64,000 bases of DNA from Anaeramoeba flamelloides (lineage: Eukaryota > Metamonada > Anaeramoebidae): assembly GCA_027625915.1 (NCBI GenBank), contig JANTQA010000036.1, forward strand, positions 2,103,501 to 2,167,500, written 5' to 3'. Both the position numbers and the translations under genes were made by a program. Position 1 is the stretch's first letter, and each line of letters opens with the position of its first letter. The notes beneath the pieces were generated by a model. The model was not told the DNA's origin. It made no database searches and saw only the letters and a list, made by a program, of their open reading frames with translations. Shown here one piece after another: positions 10,683 to 22,155 of this stretch.

Positions 10683-13600
10683 ATGGGACCCAAAATAAGC
10701 AAAAAAAAAAAGAAACAAAAATCTTACAGAGCAAAAAAATTGAAAAAAACAATCAAAAGGAAAAGAAGAAGTACACTTACATCAAAAAAAAGCTCACATC
10801 AAAACAAAAAGAATTCAAAATCAAATGAAAAAAAAAATAAAAAAAAAAAAAAAAGAACAAATTCGTTTACAAGCTTTGACTTCAAAAACAAAGAAACAAA
10901 CGACTTAACACTTGAAAGTGATCGATTTTTGCAATCACTGTTATCTCAAGAACAGCCCCGAAACACCCCGAAGAAGCATCAAATCAAGGTGCTGTTTCTC
11001 GGATGCGCAGAATCTGGCAAGTCAACATTAATCAAAAATATCAAATGCTTCACATCTACACAGTTCTCAAATGAAGAGACAATTGAATTCCGAGACGCTA
11101 TTCGAGAAAACGTTTTATCAAACACAGGCACTCTTTTGTCTCTCGCGCAATTTGAGCTCAAGATCAATTTTGAAAATGATCTGCTTGAGCTGATTGAGGA
11201 ATTTAACCAAATCACACAATCCCAAAAGTCAACAAACCGCATTTGGGCCTTGGTCCAAAAGATCTGGGAATACCAAGAAATTCAATTAATTTATTACCAA
11301 AAACACAAATTTTCAAAATCAAAATACCATTTGACAGAATCAGCAGAAGTGTATGAAATTAAATTTATTTTTCGATTAAAAAAACTTTTTTCAAATTGAG
11401 TAGATCAAAATATCGAAATTGATAAAAATAATTTTTTTCTTTTGAATTTTTGTCGCTTTTGCAAGAATTGTTAATTGTTTTTTTTTTTTTTTTTTTGTTA
11501 TTATTTTTTCAATTCTTAAAAAAAAACCACAAAATTGATAATATAATCTGGTTAATTAAACTTTGGCCCATTCAAAAACAGCTTTTTTAATAAAGTTAGA
11601 ACAATCAAACAACCAGAATTCCTTCCAAACACTGAAGAAATTTTAAAATGTTATTTACCGACAGCACATATCGTAATGGAAGAAATTGTTTTTAACGAGC
11701 ATATTTGGAAGTAATAATTTGATCTTTTTATTCTCAATTTTTTTTTTCCTTCTTACTCTTTTCAGTGAATTTTATTGGTGATGTAAATTTGTTAACTCAA
11801 CTTTCCGACAAATCAAAAAAACAACAAATTCTGTTTATCTATAATTTGCTTTCTTTATTTGATCTTCAAACTTATTCAACAATTTGACCAATTCATAGAA
11901 GTTATGATTTACCTGGTATGAGGGAAGATAGAAAACAATGGTTTGCAAATTTAATTTCTTTTTATTTTTATTTATTTTCAAAAGGAAAAATTTGAAAATT
12001 ATTTTAATTCATTTTCTAATCAAAACGATTGTATTATAAAATAAAATTCAAATATTTGAATTAATGAGTTTGCTTCAATTAAAACAACAACTGTACGGTT
12101 TCAATCTTCAAAAACCAAATAAAAATTAGAGAAATTCATCTGGTTTGGAAAATACAATAAAAATAGAATAAATCCAAATTTATGAATTCAACAACAATCA
12201 TACAACAATTTTGAAATAGTTCGAAATATGACAATTTCAAAATAGGTGTTAATTATACTAACTTAAGAAATCCAATCACTCGCTTGAATTAAGTAGGGGT
12301 AAAGTAGTGAAAAAATCCCCGAAATGATTTTTAATTGTTAATATTAGTAAAATTGATGTGTAATTTCATATATTGAAAATCAAATCCTTTTTTTAAAAAT
12401 CAAACTTTTTAAAATTATAACTCACACACTTATTAGAATGATGATTAATGTAACCGAACTTGTTCAAAACACCATTCAACCAATCAAAAAACAAGAATAA
12501 AAATTATCATTTTCCAAACTCTAGTAAACCTCTGAATTAAACTGGATTGTTTTTCAAAAAAAATTGATCTACTTAGGCTATCAAACAATTACTCAAGTAT
12601 TCTAGAGACATCCTACTTTAATGAATTTTAGGTAGGTTGATTACCATGGTTCATAAAAAATTTGGTTATTTATAAAAAGGATTTGTTTGAAAATAAATGA
12701 AATTACACAACAATTTTCCTAATATTCACAATTAATAAATCTTGTAAGGTATTTTTTTCGTGTCAGGTATTTTTTTCACTACTATATATCTAAAAATAGA
12801 GTTTTTTATATAGTACTTTAGTTATTTTTTTTTTTCTTATTCAGGATTTTTACGAGATTAAAATTTATAATTTAATCAAATTAAAAATTCACAAGACCAA
12901 TACATCGAAAAAAGTGTTCTAAAATTAAAATGGGTTTAAGAGATAACAATAAAATTAATTTTGATGTTACTCAAAAATTATTTTTGTGAAGTAAAAATTA
13001 AATGTTCAAAAAAAAAAAAAAAAGAACCACCTCAGGTTTGGAACAGAATTTTCACCAAACAAATTATTTTATTTTTTTTTTTGGAAAGTAGAATTTTCCA
13101 TTTTTAAATTTCAACAAAAAATCTTCAACTTCATCAATGCTTTTAGATCATTTGAAAATTCAACTTTAAATAGATAAAATTGAAGAATTAAAACCATTTT
13201 TTCAAATAGTAACCCAATTTTAAAAAAAATTCAAAAGATCACAAAATAGTATTTTTTCACTACCTTTCAAAAAAAAAAAATTCTTCAACAAAAATTTTTT
13301 TTTGATAGTTAGAAAAATGAAAAAATAATAAGTTACGGAAATCATTTTATTTATTTTAGTTTTGAATTGACTAAATTTCTTTTTAAGATTGATTTTAGGA
13401 TTTAATAAATTAATTTATTTTTGTTTTCTTTTATTATTTCCAAAAATCTCTTAATGTAGAGCAAAATATATTCATGAAATATTGAGTTATAATTTTCCAT
13501 TTAAAGCAGTTGGGGTTTCCAGAATTTAAAAGAATATAGTAAAATATTTGATTTAATACATTTTTTTTTTTTATTGAATTATTGAAAACCTAAACATTTC

Positions 13601-15036
13601 ACGTCTCTTTATAACACTGGGAAGAGTTGTAATCAACGAATTACATCTTTTAAAAGTTTTTTAATGGGTATTAGAATAAAAATAATTAATTTTTAAATTT
13701 TAAAAATTGAAATAACTTTTGTAATTTTCTTTCTTCTATTTTTTTTTTTTTGATTCCTAATTGTTTTGTAATTTTTTTTTTATTATTGCAAGATCAATAA
13801 GTACTCAATTAAAAATGTGCTATTCTAATGTTATTGAAACAGAGAATAATTTTAGAAAAAACCATATTGATTTTTATTGCAATTCTATGAAAAGCTTTGA
13901 AATTCTACTGACATTTGAATAATAAATAGGAAAAAATTTTCAATTCCTTTTTCATATTGTTCTTTTAGAAATCAAGTCCTTAAACGAAGTGTGTTGAGAT
14001 TTATGGTCTCTATTTGAAAAATAAACTTTATCTATTTTAATCTTCAATTGAAGATTAAAGAAATTTCAAGTTTTCTCGAGTTTTAATTCTTAAGAAAATA
14101 TTTAAATTTTTCTAATTATATTTAATAAGAAGATCAACTCCACTACAATATTTATTATTTTACTTATTTATCATTCCAAGGCCAATTATTAAAAATAATT
14201 GATATTTTAAATTTTTTTCCTTTGGCCAGATGATGAGAGTGACTATGGTGCCGAAATGCAATCTAGCCCCCCCTTTTTTTTTTATTTTAATTCAAAAGAA
14301 TTGAGTAAAAATTTAAGATTTTATCTCTATTCTTTTGAAAACTCAAAAAAACCTAGAAATCCCCACAAATAAATAGAAAACTCAAAAAAACCTAACGAAA
14401 ATATATTGATTTTTCAAAATAAATAAAAAAACTCAAGAAAACCTAACGGATTTGACTAAAACAGAATTTTTAGCAGGTTAGAAATTTTCAATTTTTTTTT
14501 TAAATTAATAATTTTCATTTCTAAAAAAATGGTATTAAGAGAAAATTTCTTTAAAGATTAACTTATCTATTTTATCAATTTCTATCATTTCATTTTATTA
14601 ATATTTCTCAAATAGGCCAAGTGTGTATAATGCTGTTAATTTAGTTTGCTTTGTAGTTGCTTTAAGTGAATTTGATATGTCCCTTCGTGAATCCACTGGC
14701 GAAAATAGATTAAGAGACTCTTTAAATGAATTTAGTAATATTTGTTCATCCCCATGGTTTACAAACACACAAATTATACTGATATTTAACAAAACAGATA
14801 TTTTTAAAAAAAAATTACAAAAAGTAGAATTACATTCCTCATTTCCAGAATATAATGGTGACAATTCATATCATGATGCTTTTGAATTTATCAAATCAAA
14901 ATTTTTAGATGAAAGTATAGTTGGTTCTTATGATCGAAAACGTATTCAAATTTATTTAGTTAATGCATTAGATCTTAATTCAGTTTCAACAACTTTTAAT
15001 CATATTTCAGATAATTTTTTTAATTCAGAGAACTGA
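10683..15036 (+). CDS. divergent heterotrimeric G protein alpha subunit
   Basis: Member of the G-alpha family (GTP-binding subunit that couples receptors to effectors). Four exons: 10683-11350, 11582-11710, 11899-11940, 14616-15036 (stop TGA); introns 231, 188 and 2675 nt. Product 419 residues against ~354 in human Gi1. Residues 1-95 are a Lys/Arg/Ser-rich extension not found in typical G-alpha. The P-loop is GCAESGKST at 107-115; FNKTD (G4) is present. Aligned without gaps to Gi1, the hallmark GTPase residues are changed: Gly42 to Ala109, Arg178 to Tyr247, Thr181 to Ala251, Gly202 to Pro271, Gln204 to Met273; TCA of G5 reads VNA. The C-terminal receptor-binding tail ends about eight residues early and lacks the toxin-site Cys. 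I chose the MGPKIS start because the upstream in-frame ATG (10602) adds a hydrophobic stretch unlike the family; Pro at position 3 makes myristoylation unlikely. Confidence 0.85.
12312..12783. mobile_element. possible short inverted-repeat element in G-alpha intron 3
   Basis: GTAGTGAAAAAAT on the left and its complement ATTTTTTTCACTAC on the right bound about 470 bp of non-coding DNA. A third related TTTTTTCACTAC motif lies near 13253. The repeats are short, so this is tentative. Confidence 0.3.
13550..14220 (+). repeat. dispersed repeat family R3 copy in G-alpha intron 3
   Basis: It aligns by eye with 17220-17790: 'AACGAATTACATCTTTTAAAAG', TTATTGCAAGATCAATAAG, 'CCATATTGATTTTTATTG' and the tail GGCCAATTATTAAAAATAAT. 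It includes a half M4 unit near 13905-13960. Confidence 0.6.
14260..14480 (+). repeat. repeat family M5 with AACTCAAAAAAACCTA units
   Basis: Three degenerate repeats of about 40-50 bp, each with AACTCAAAAAAACCTA or AACTCAAGAAAACCTA followed by AAATAAATA. The same unit recurs, partly inverted, at 43376-43790. It lies about 140 bp before the last exon of the G-alpha gene. Confidence 0.55.
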
Positions 15037-15879
15037 TCCTTGGATAATTATTTATTTATTATATTTTGTAATTTTGCAGTATGATTACATTTTTTCTTTT
15101 TTATTCAAGATAAACCTATTTTTAATAATTGAGAATTTTTTTTTTGTTCTATAAAATATTATTTAATCATAAAAAGATCTTTTATTAGAAAAAGTGATTT
15201 TTTTTCATAAAAAGTCAAAAAAATATGATTGATTTTTTCAAAAATTTCTGAAATATTCAAATCACTCAAATAGCAATAACCATTTAAAAAATATATTTGA
15301 TTAAATCAATACAGAAAACATATACATTAATTGATCAATGAAATAAGAAATAATTTAAAACACAATTCATACATAAATTAATATATAATTGATAACACCA
15401 TGATTTATTAACAATTAATAATGTCAAATTATTAAAATACTAAACTTTATTACGATTCCTAAAGACAAATCCTAACTTTTGATAAATAAATTAATTGTAC
15501 AAATATTTTTATTTGTTTTTATTTCAACAATAATAATATAAATAAAAAATAATTTTTTAATTTTAATTTTCTCTTATTTATTTATTATTTTTTGTTCTTA
15601 TTTTTAAAATTTGTTGGACAATAAAATTTATAAATTTATGTTTTATGGATATGAAAAAACAAAAATTGAAATATTTTGAAATTTACATTTTTTACAATAG
15701 TTAGAAAATTTTCATTATGAAAGATGATTAGATTTTTTGGTTTGGTGTGAGTCTTAATTTTGATAGAATATTTTGGGAATATAACTTTTTTTTTTGAAAA
15801 ATAAAATAAAATTCAGTTGATATTTTATAAAACAAATATTATGTTTAAGGGTCAAGTCATTAAGGTGAAAAAATAATTT

Positions 15880-16560
15880 TTTGAAATGGAAAATTAAAAT
15901 TTTTTAATTTTTATGAGTGTCCAATATACCAATCAAAAACAAACGAATATGTGAAGTGTATCACAATTGATCTCGAATAATGAACAACAATGAAAAAAGT
16001 GGATACATTTAGAAAAAAGCACCAAAGTTCGAAACTCGATTTCCAATATAAATAGTGTGTATATATAATTTTGAAAACAACACTGTTGGTATATTGGTGC
16101 CGATCTTTGGCACTTTTTGAGATCTTGAATATTATTTTTTTTTTGATTTTAAAATGGGTTATTTTGATCCGAAAGAATGTTAAAAAATCCCTTATTTTAC
16201 CAAATATAGATGATTACGATATAACAACATATTCGATTAAATAGAATTAAATTGATCGTGTAATTTTAAAAAAATTGTTTTAAATTGAAGAAATTTGACC
16301 CTTTGAAAAGATTAAAACAAGAAACAAGTACTTTTTTTTATACAATTTGAAAATTTTGAATTGTGAATGCTTATAAACTTTTATTTTGATCGAGTTTTTT
16401 TGTCAAATGATCCTTTCAATTTTTTTTTTTGTTAAGTGAATTTTGTTAATTAAAAGAAGAGTAATTTCGCAATACACATTTTTAGATTTCAAGTCATTTT
16501 CAGGGTATGGTGCAAATTCATGATAAAAGATTACACTCTTCAAGATAAGAACAAGATATG
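15880..16560 (+). repeat. dispersed repeat family R2 copy
   Basis: It aligns by eye with 25545-26500: 'TTTTTATGAGTGT', 'ACTCGATTTCCAAT' (ACTCAATTTCCAAT), TATATAATTTTGAAAA, 'TGTTGGTAT', AAAAGAAGAGTAATTTC and 'TTTCAAGT'. It is non-coding. Confidence 0.6.
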
Positions 16561-16699
16561 TGTTTAATTTCAAAAAAGAATCAACAAAATTATATATATT
16601 TGGAGAGTTTTCCCAAATCTAAAAAAAACAAAAAAATAATTTATATAAATAAAAAATCGATTTTGAAAAGAAATTTGAATCAGAAAAGTTTTTAGTTAA

Positions 16700-17210
16700 A
16701 CATAAATCAAAATGGGGTGGAAAATTCAAGTTTATTAATCTGTTATTGATTTTTGCACATATTACGAATATTTATCGAATAAAAATCATGTAAAATATAC
16801 TTTGGTTGAAATACTTTTTAGATTCCCCATTACTACTAGTTTATTTGGAAAGGTGATCTTTTCTCATTTTGTTTCAAAAATATGTTTTGCTTAAAATAAA
16901 CACCTTCTGATGTTTATTCCGATTGTTTTATTCGAGAATTAATATCGGTTACTGTAACATATTTCTAGATTCTAAAAATAATTTCATACAATCCAAAAAT
17001 TTAATCAAAATCAAAATGTTCAAAAATTGAAATTAAAGATTCAACTACAATTTTTTTTATTTTTTATACAAACAGATATATTTATTATATTCTGATTTTA
17101 AAGTTTCAATATCTTGTGATATTCAAAAAAAAAATTCAGAATTGTTCCAACATTTAAAATTGTCAAAAAAAGGGAAGATGTATAGTTACTTTTGAAAAAA
17201 AAAATTTTTT
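16700..17210 (+). repeat. dispersed repeat family R1, 5'-truncated copy
   Basis: It matches the right half of the copies at 7570-8520 and 50110-51010, including TTTATTTGGAAAGGTGATCT and CATTTCTAGATTC-like blocks and 'CCAAAAATTTAATCAAAA'. Confidence 0.55.
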
Positions 17211-17219
17211 CAAAATTTG

Positions 17220-17790
17220 ATTTAGTTTTTTTGGAGTTTTTTTTTTATTTTCAATACTAAACTATTTTATAGTAAAAGTCCATCGGTTATAATCAGCGAA
17301 TTACACCTTTTTAAAAGTTTTTTAATGAATATTAGAAGAAATATTTATTTTGAAAATTTTCAAAACAGTAAAATCATTGTTTCACATTTTATCATCTTTT
17401 TTTTTTTTTTTTTTGATTGTTTTTTCAAACTTAATCCATTTGCAATTTTTTTTTATTGCAAGATCGATAGTCACTAGGTAAAAACAGAATATTCTAATGC
17501 AATTGGAATTGTAAAAATGATTTTAAAAAAAATCATATTGATTTCTATTGGGATTTTATTTGATCTTAAATTGAAGATCAAAATGTACATTTTTTTTTCT
17601 TTCGCAATGATTAGAATAAGAATTTTAGTTTTTCAATTTTTAAGAAAATATTGTACTTGGTTAATATTACTCCATACGAATACCAACTATTCACTAATGT
17701 GTATTATCATTTTTTTTTTTACTTTTTACTTCAAAGGTCAATTATAAAAAATAATTGATATTTGGAAAGTTTTTTGATTACCTTTGAATG
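17220..17790 (+). repeat. dispersed repeat family R3 copy without M4 insert
   Basis: Same block order as the other R3 copies (AGCGAATTACACCTTTT, TTTTATTGCAAGATCGATAG, TCAATTTTTAAGAAAATAT, 'GTCAATTATAAAAAATAATTG'). The M4-like inverted repeat seen in the 6.7-kb copy is not recognisable here. Confidence 0.58.
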
Positions 17791-18122
17791 AAACAAAGTT
17801 TATTTTCTATTAAAAAATAGAAAGATATTGTCAATCTTTTTTAAGGATTATTCCCATTTGTTATATAAACCTCTGATGACTTACTTCTTTACTTTAGAGA
17901 TATTAAGAAAAAACCAATTTATAATCAATTTATTGTTTTTGTGTGATTCCTTTTGGTTTCGATTTGCCACTTGAAAAAAAAAAAAAGAAATTTGGAAACT
18001 TTGCTATTCGAAAAACGGGAAATTTTCATAAAGTCTCTGATTTGTTTCAATATAAAGTATTAAAAAAAATGATAACTTAAAATTCTGTTAGAAATTTATT
18101 AGCACTAAGACAAATTTCAGAT

Positions 18123-20060
18123 TCAATTTAAAAATTGTGAAAGTACATTCTTTTTGTAAAATTTTGTAAATATATTTTGAAGTTCTTTTAATTTTTCAAC
18201 TCTTTGACTATTACTTTCAATATTTTCGTCACGTGTATCATGCTCCATACTTTCTTTTTTTTCTTTGTTCTTTTGAATCTTTTCTTTTTTGTTTTTGCTT
18301 TTTTCACTTTTTTTTCCTCTTGATTCATTTTTTCCATTTTTCGTTATTTTCTTTTTTTTTAAATCATTTTTGTTCTTGTTCTTGCCCTTGCCATTGCTCT
18401 TCTTTTTGTCCCCACTTTTACCCTTATTCCACTCACCGCCGCCACCACCGTTGTTCTTATTCTTATTCTTGTTCTTTTTCTTTTTTAACAAAAATTCATC
18501 CCATTTTTTTTGATAATTCAACAATTTAAATTCATCATTTTGTATGAATTGAAGAAAATAAAAACAAAAATGAAAAATTTCATAACCGTTTTTCACACGA
18601 TCATTCAATTTATGAGCAAACAATAACCAATCATAACCAACAACTAAATACAAAAACTGTAAAGGGGATAAGCTTTTGTGTATTAGCCCGTCAGCCCATA
18701 AGGACATTCTTGCTAAAGAGCAAAACAAGGGTGTACGATCCCAACCAGATAGGCAATGTATATCAAGGCCAGTATTTTCCCGAGGGTCTGATATCATGGT
18801 TAAGATCACCTTCAAATAATTTTGAGTTAACTTGATGATATCCCATTTTTGGTAATTTTGGAAATTGATTTTCTTTAAGAGAGGGAATTTTAAAAGCTTT
18901 GGATCAATTTGTAAAGTGGCAGTATTGATCGGATCGTCCCAATCATATATTACGCCCTTGCCATTATAATCATTCTTTTGGAATTCTCCAAATAGTTCAA
19001 CCCCGGGGTAGGGCATCGAATTGATTGAAAATGTTGAATAACGATTGTAAGAATCACCCTTTTCACTCGAGCTCACAATTAATTTGTATTTTTCTTTTTT
19101 AATTTCAACCATTAAATCCACAATGTACTTGATTTTCCACACTTTTTTCATTAGTGCAATGTCCACAAGCCGAACTTCAGGAATGGTGCCTTCATTAAAT
19201 TTTTCCTTTTTATTGACAACATTTTTTTTGATCTCCCTTAGGATTTCTTTTTTCCCGTTTTGGATTAACTGGATTTCGGGATCTTTGTTCCTTATTTTCT
19301 TTTTTTTTCGCGTGGAAGTGTGTGGAACAAAGCCCGAAAGGGTCTTTAATGGACTTTTCTTTCCTGTAAACATCAATTCAATTCCTTTTGATAAAGTACT
19401 TGATCTACATAATGACTTGTTTAACGCATAACAAAATTCAATGGGGAAGCGTTTTCTACACCTCGCATCTCGACTTATTAAAAGAGTACTGGACAAGGGG
19501 TGCTTTAATTCCTTTTGCTCAGTTTGGGTATCTTTTTTTTGTTCCTTGTCTTTTTTTTTTTTTTTCGTTTTTTTCTTAGGCTTTACTATTTCTATTTCTT
19601 TTTCTTTTTTTTGGTTCTTCGTGTTTTTCTCGTTTTTTTGTTTGGGAACATCTTTTTTTTTTGATTTTTTTTTAGTTTCCTTCTCTTTCTCTTTCTCTTT
19701 TTCTTCAGTTTTTTTCTCTTTCTTCTTTGTTTTTTGATTTCCTTTCTTTTTCTTTTTTGATTTCCTTTCTTTATCATCCAAATTTTCTTCTGTTTCGCCA
19801 AAATGTATCTTGGTAATTTCTTGTATCGTTGGAACGGTGTGTGTTAATATTAATTTTGGTGGGTAAGTTTGGCATAAGATGTCTTGAAAATTGTTGTCAA
19901 TTAATGTGAGATTATAGTCAAGTGCAAATAAATGCTCACAAGTTCTTTGGAGTTTTTCGGTTTCAATTGGAAGTGTGTCTCCATGAAGTTTTAAAACAGA
20001 ATTTTGTGAATATAAAATGAACAATTCTTCCAATAGTTTCTCTGTAATTATACTCATCAC
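18123..20060 (-). CDS. MTMR14 (Jumpy)-like phosphoinositide 3-phosphatase
   Basis: Myotubularin-related phosphatase of the MTMR14 branch, which removes the 3-phosphate from PI3P and PI(3,5)P2 and restrains autophagy and Ca2+ signalling in animals. Single uninterrupted frame of 645 residues, close to human MTMR14 (~650). Residues 1-90 match its N-terminal region; 95-185 is a Lys/Glu-rich low-complexity insert; 'ARCRKRFP...CRSSTL' follows near 195-225; the phosphatase core runs about 310-530 with 'YIVDLMVE', SSSEK, PYPG and the loop HCLSGWDRTP. The CX5R catalytic Cys436 and Arg442 are intact, followed by SLWADGLIH and YDWLLFAHKLNDR, hallmarks of this branch. The tail (about 540-620) is Lys/Asn/Gly-rich. 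There are no introns, unlike most long genes nearby. The start is the first of two Met codons. An active enzyme is expected; the substrate is inferred from the family. Confidence 0.93.
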   Translation of the reverse strand: MMSIITEKLLEELFILYSQNSVLKLHGDTLPIETEKLQRTCEHLFALDYNLTLIDNNFQDILCQTYPPKLILTHTVPTIQEITKIHFGETEENLDDKERKSKKKKKGNQKTKKKEKKTEEKEKEKEKETKKKSKKKDVPKQKNEKNTKNQKKEKEIEIVKPKKKTKKKKKDKEQKKDTQTEQKELKHPLSSTLLISRDARCRKRFPIEFCYALNKSLCRSSTLSKGIELMFTGKKSPLKTLSGFVPHTSTRKKKKIRNKDPEIQLIQNGKKEILREIKKNVVNKKEKFNEGTIPEVRLVDIALMKKVWKIKYIVDLMVEIKKEKYKLIVSSSEKGDSYNRYSTFSINSMPYPGVELFGEFQKNDYNGKGVIYDWDDPINTATLQIDPKLLKFPLLKKINFQNYQKWDIIKLTQNYLKVILTMISDPRENTGLDIHCLSGWDRTPLFCSLARMSLWADGLIHKSLSPLQFLYLVVGYDWLLFAHKLNDRVKNGYEIFHFCFYFLQFIQNDEFKLLNYQKKWDEFLLKKKKNKNKNKNNGGGGGEWNKGKSGDKKKSNGKGKNKNKNDLKKKKITKNGKNESRGKKSEKSKNKKEKIQKNKEKKESMEHDTRDENIESNSQRVEKLKELQNIFTKFYKKNVLSQFLN

Positions 20061-21602
20061 CTTATGACTATAAATAAAAAAATGAATTTTTCCCTCATTA
20101 TAAACAATCTCTTCAACATTCCCCTTTTATTTGTGTCGAAAAGTGTTTGAAAGAGTTGAAAATTGTCAAAGGTAATTTATTTTCTGAAACAGTGCACTCA
20201 ATAACTCGTGTTTTGAAAAAAATAAATTATGTTAAAGGAGTCTTGTTTTTTAAAATTAGAATTCAAAATGTGAACTCTGTTTGTTAATTAATTTCTACAA
20301 AAGTGTGAAAAAAAAAACCCTAATTCTTTTTGTAATTGTGTTTTGGTTGATAAAATGAATGATTAAACCCCATCTAAACAATTCATTTCTTTGAGTCTCT
20401 TTTTTGAAATCCAAAATTCACATGCTTCCAATATAAAACGAAAAAAAAAAACTTATTATTTTTATAAACAATTAGTTTATTCTTGAAAATGTGGAAACCA
20501 TATTTTTGGTTTTATGTTTTTAAAGTATTGATTTCAAAAGAAATTTTTTTTTTATTATTTTTAATAAATGATATTTCAATACAAATATCAACCAACAAAA
20601 CTAATAGAAGTATAGAAGATTAAATTAATGAATATTTAATTGAATTTTAATAAAAATTTAATCAATTAAATTGAGATCTATTAAATATCAAAAATTTTAT
20701 TCTATATGGCTTTAATAAAAGTCCATTACTGGTTTTTTCAAAAAATAAAAAAAAAATTGCAAAAAATTAGTCAAATTTTGAAAAATTTATTTAACATTTG
20801 TTTGTTCTTATCCATAAAAATCATTATAATAATTTAAATCATTTTTATCTGAAAAAAAATTGTTTTTGAATTTTGAGGATAAAATTGCTTAATTCCCAAA
20901 TATCTTGATGAAAAATATTATTTTGAAAAATCAAATTTTGTATTAGAATAATATACACAATTTCTCAGTAAAACTTTTGTAAATGAATTTAAAACTTTAA
21001 TAATTATAACTGTCCTTTTTAAAACAATAAAAGTCTTGTCCAATTCTTTAAATCAATAATTTTTTTGGTTAAATAAAAGAATTATCTCAAAAAAGAAAAA
21101 AAAATATTTATAATTATATTCCTGGTAACTAAGAGTTGTTATTAAAAAATTATGAATCGGAATTATAATAAAAAGTGTAAAAAAATTTTATATGATGTGT
21201 GAAATAAAATGATTTAATTTTTTTTCTTTTTTTTTAAAAAAGTGAAAAAAAAAATTAATCTCACAAAAAAAAATTATCTTTTTTGTTTTTCTTAGTTTAT
21301 TAGAATTTTTTAACACTAGGCTTATAAAAAAATTGAAAGTAGAGAATATTGCCAATAACATATTTAAAAACATTATATTCTTTTAGTATGGTTCTGGTTC
21401 ATTAATTAAATATATATGTGCTTTTTAAATTATTTTTCAGAAAACATTTTCATTTCATTTTCCATTTTTCATTTTTTCTTTGACAAATAAAGTTCTCCAG
21501 AAAAATTTCAGATTAATAGATTTTAATTTGTTTCCCCAATTATTTAGTTGGGACTTTTTTTTGATGCTGTGATATTTTTTAATTGGGTAAAATAACAACC
21601 CT

Positions 21603-22155
21603 TAAGGTTTACAATCCATGAGATTTGAAAAAATATTTTCTTTTGTAGAGTGTAGTTTCTTGTTATATTTGGTTCTTAGCTGATCGATCTTGTTCTTGGT
21701 ATGTGTTTTAATAGTGGTTCACAATGGCTATTTTTGACAATTTATTTTTTTTTTTTCCAGAAATCTGAATTGAAGAGTCTAAGATTAATATATGAGAAAT
21801 GAAGTTATAAAAAAATGTTATATGTTGCTGATTGAAAATTTTTAATTATATTTGTTTTTATTTGGGGCTTTTTAAGAAAAATTTTTTTCATTTAGTTAAT
21901 TGAGGAAAAATTAAATCAAAATTTTCTCTTACAACCCAAAAATCTAAATTTATTATTAAACACCTATTAATCTATTAATCTTAAACTTTTTCAATTTGGA
22001 TTTCTGGAAAAAAAAAAAATGTCAAAAATCGCCATTGTGAACCACTATTAAAACACATACCAAGAACAAGATCGATCAGCTAAGAACCAAATATAACAAG
22101 TAACTACACTCTATACAAGCTAATCTTTTTTCAAATTAAAGGGATTGTCAACTTT
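21603..22155. mobile_element. foldback element with ~190-bp inverted arms
   Basis: The left arm (21603-21796) and the complement of the right arm (21966-22155) match along their length. The central ~90 bp (from GAGTGTAGTT through TTAGCTGATCGATCTTG and GGTTCACAATGGC to TTTTTGACA) differ at only about two positions by my reading. The loop is ~170 bp. There is no open frame. It may be a foldback transposon or MITE; a transcript would form a long hairpin. I saw no other copy in the window. Confidence 0.8.

Larger units (their letters stand above)
15037..18122. other. intergenic region made largely of repeats R2, R1 and R3
   Basis: No gene is supported. Reading left to right: about 0.8 kb of AT-rich flank, then R2 (15880-16560), R1 (16700-17210) and R3 (17220-17790) back to back, then the 3' flank of the MTMR14-like gene. 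The short open frame at 17517-17747 lies inside R3 and looks like chance. Confidence 0.5.

Noticed and set aside
18233-18529. Phe/Ser/Cys-rich plus-strand frames opposite the MTMR14 gene
   Set aside because: Antisense of the Lys-rich low-complexity tail; the same holds for the frames at 19084-19801.
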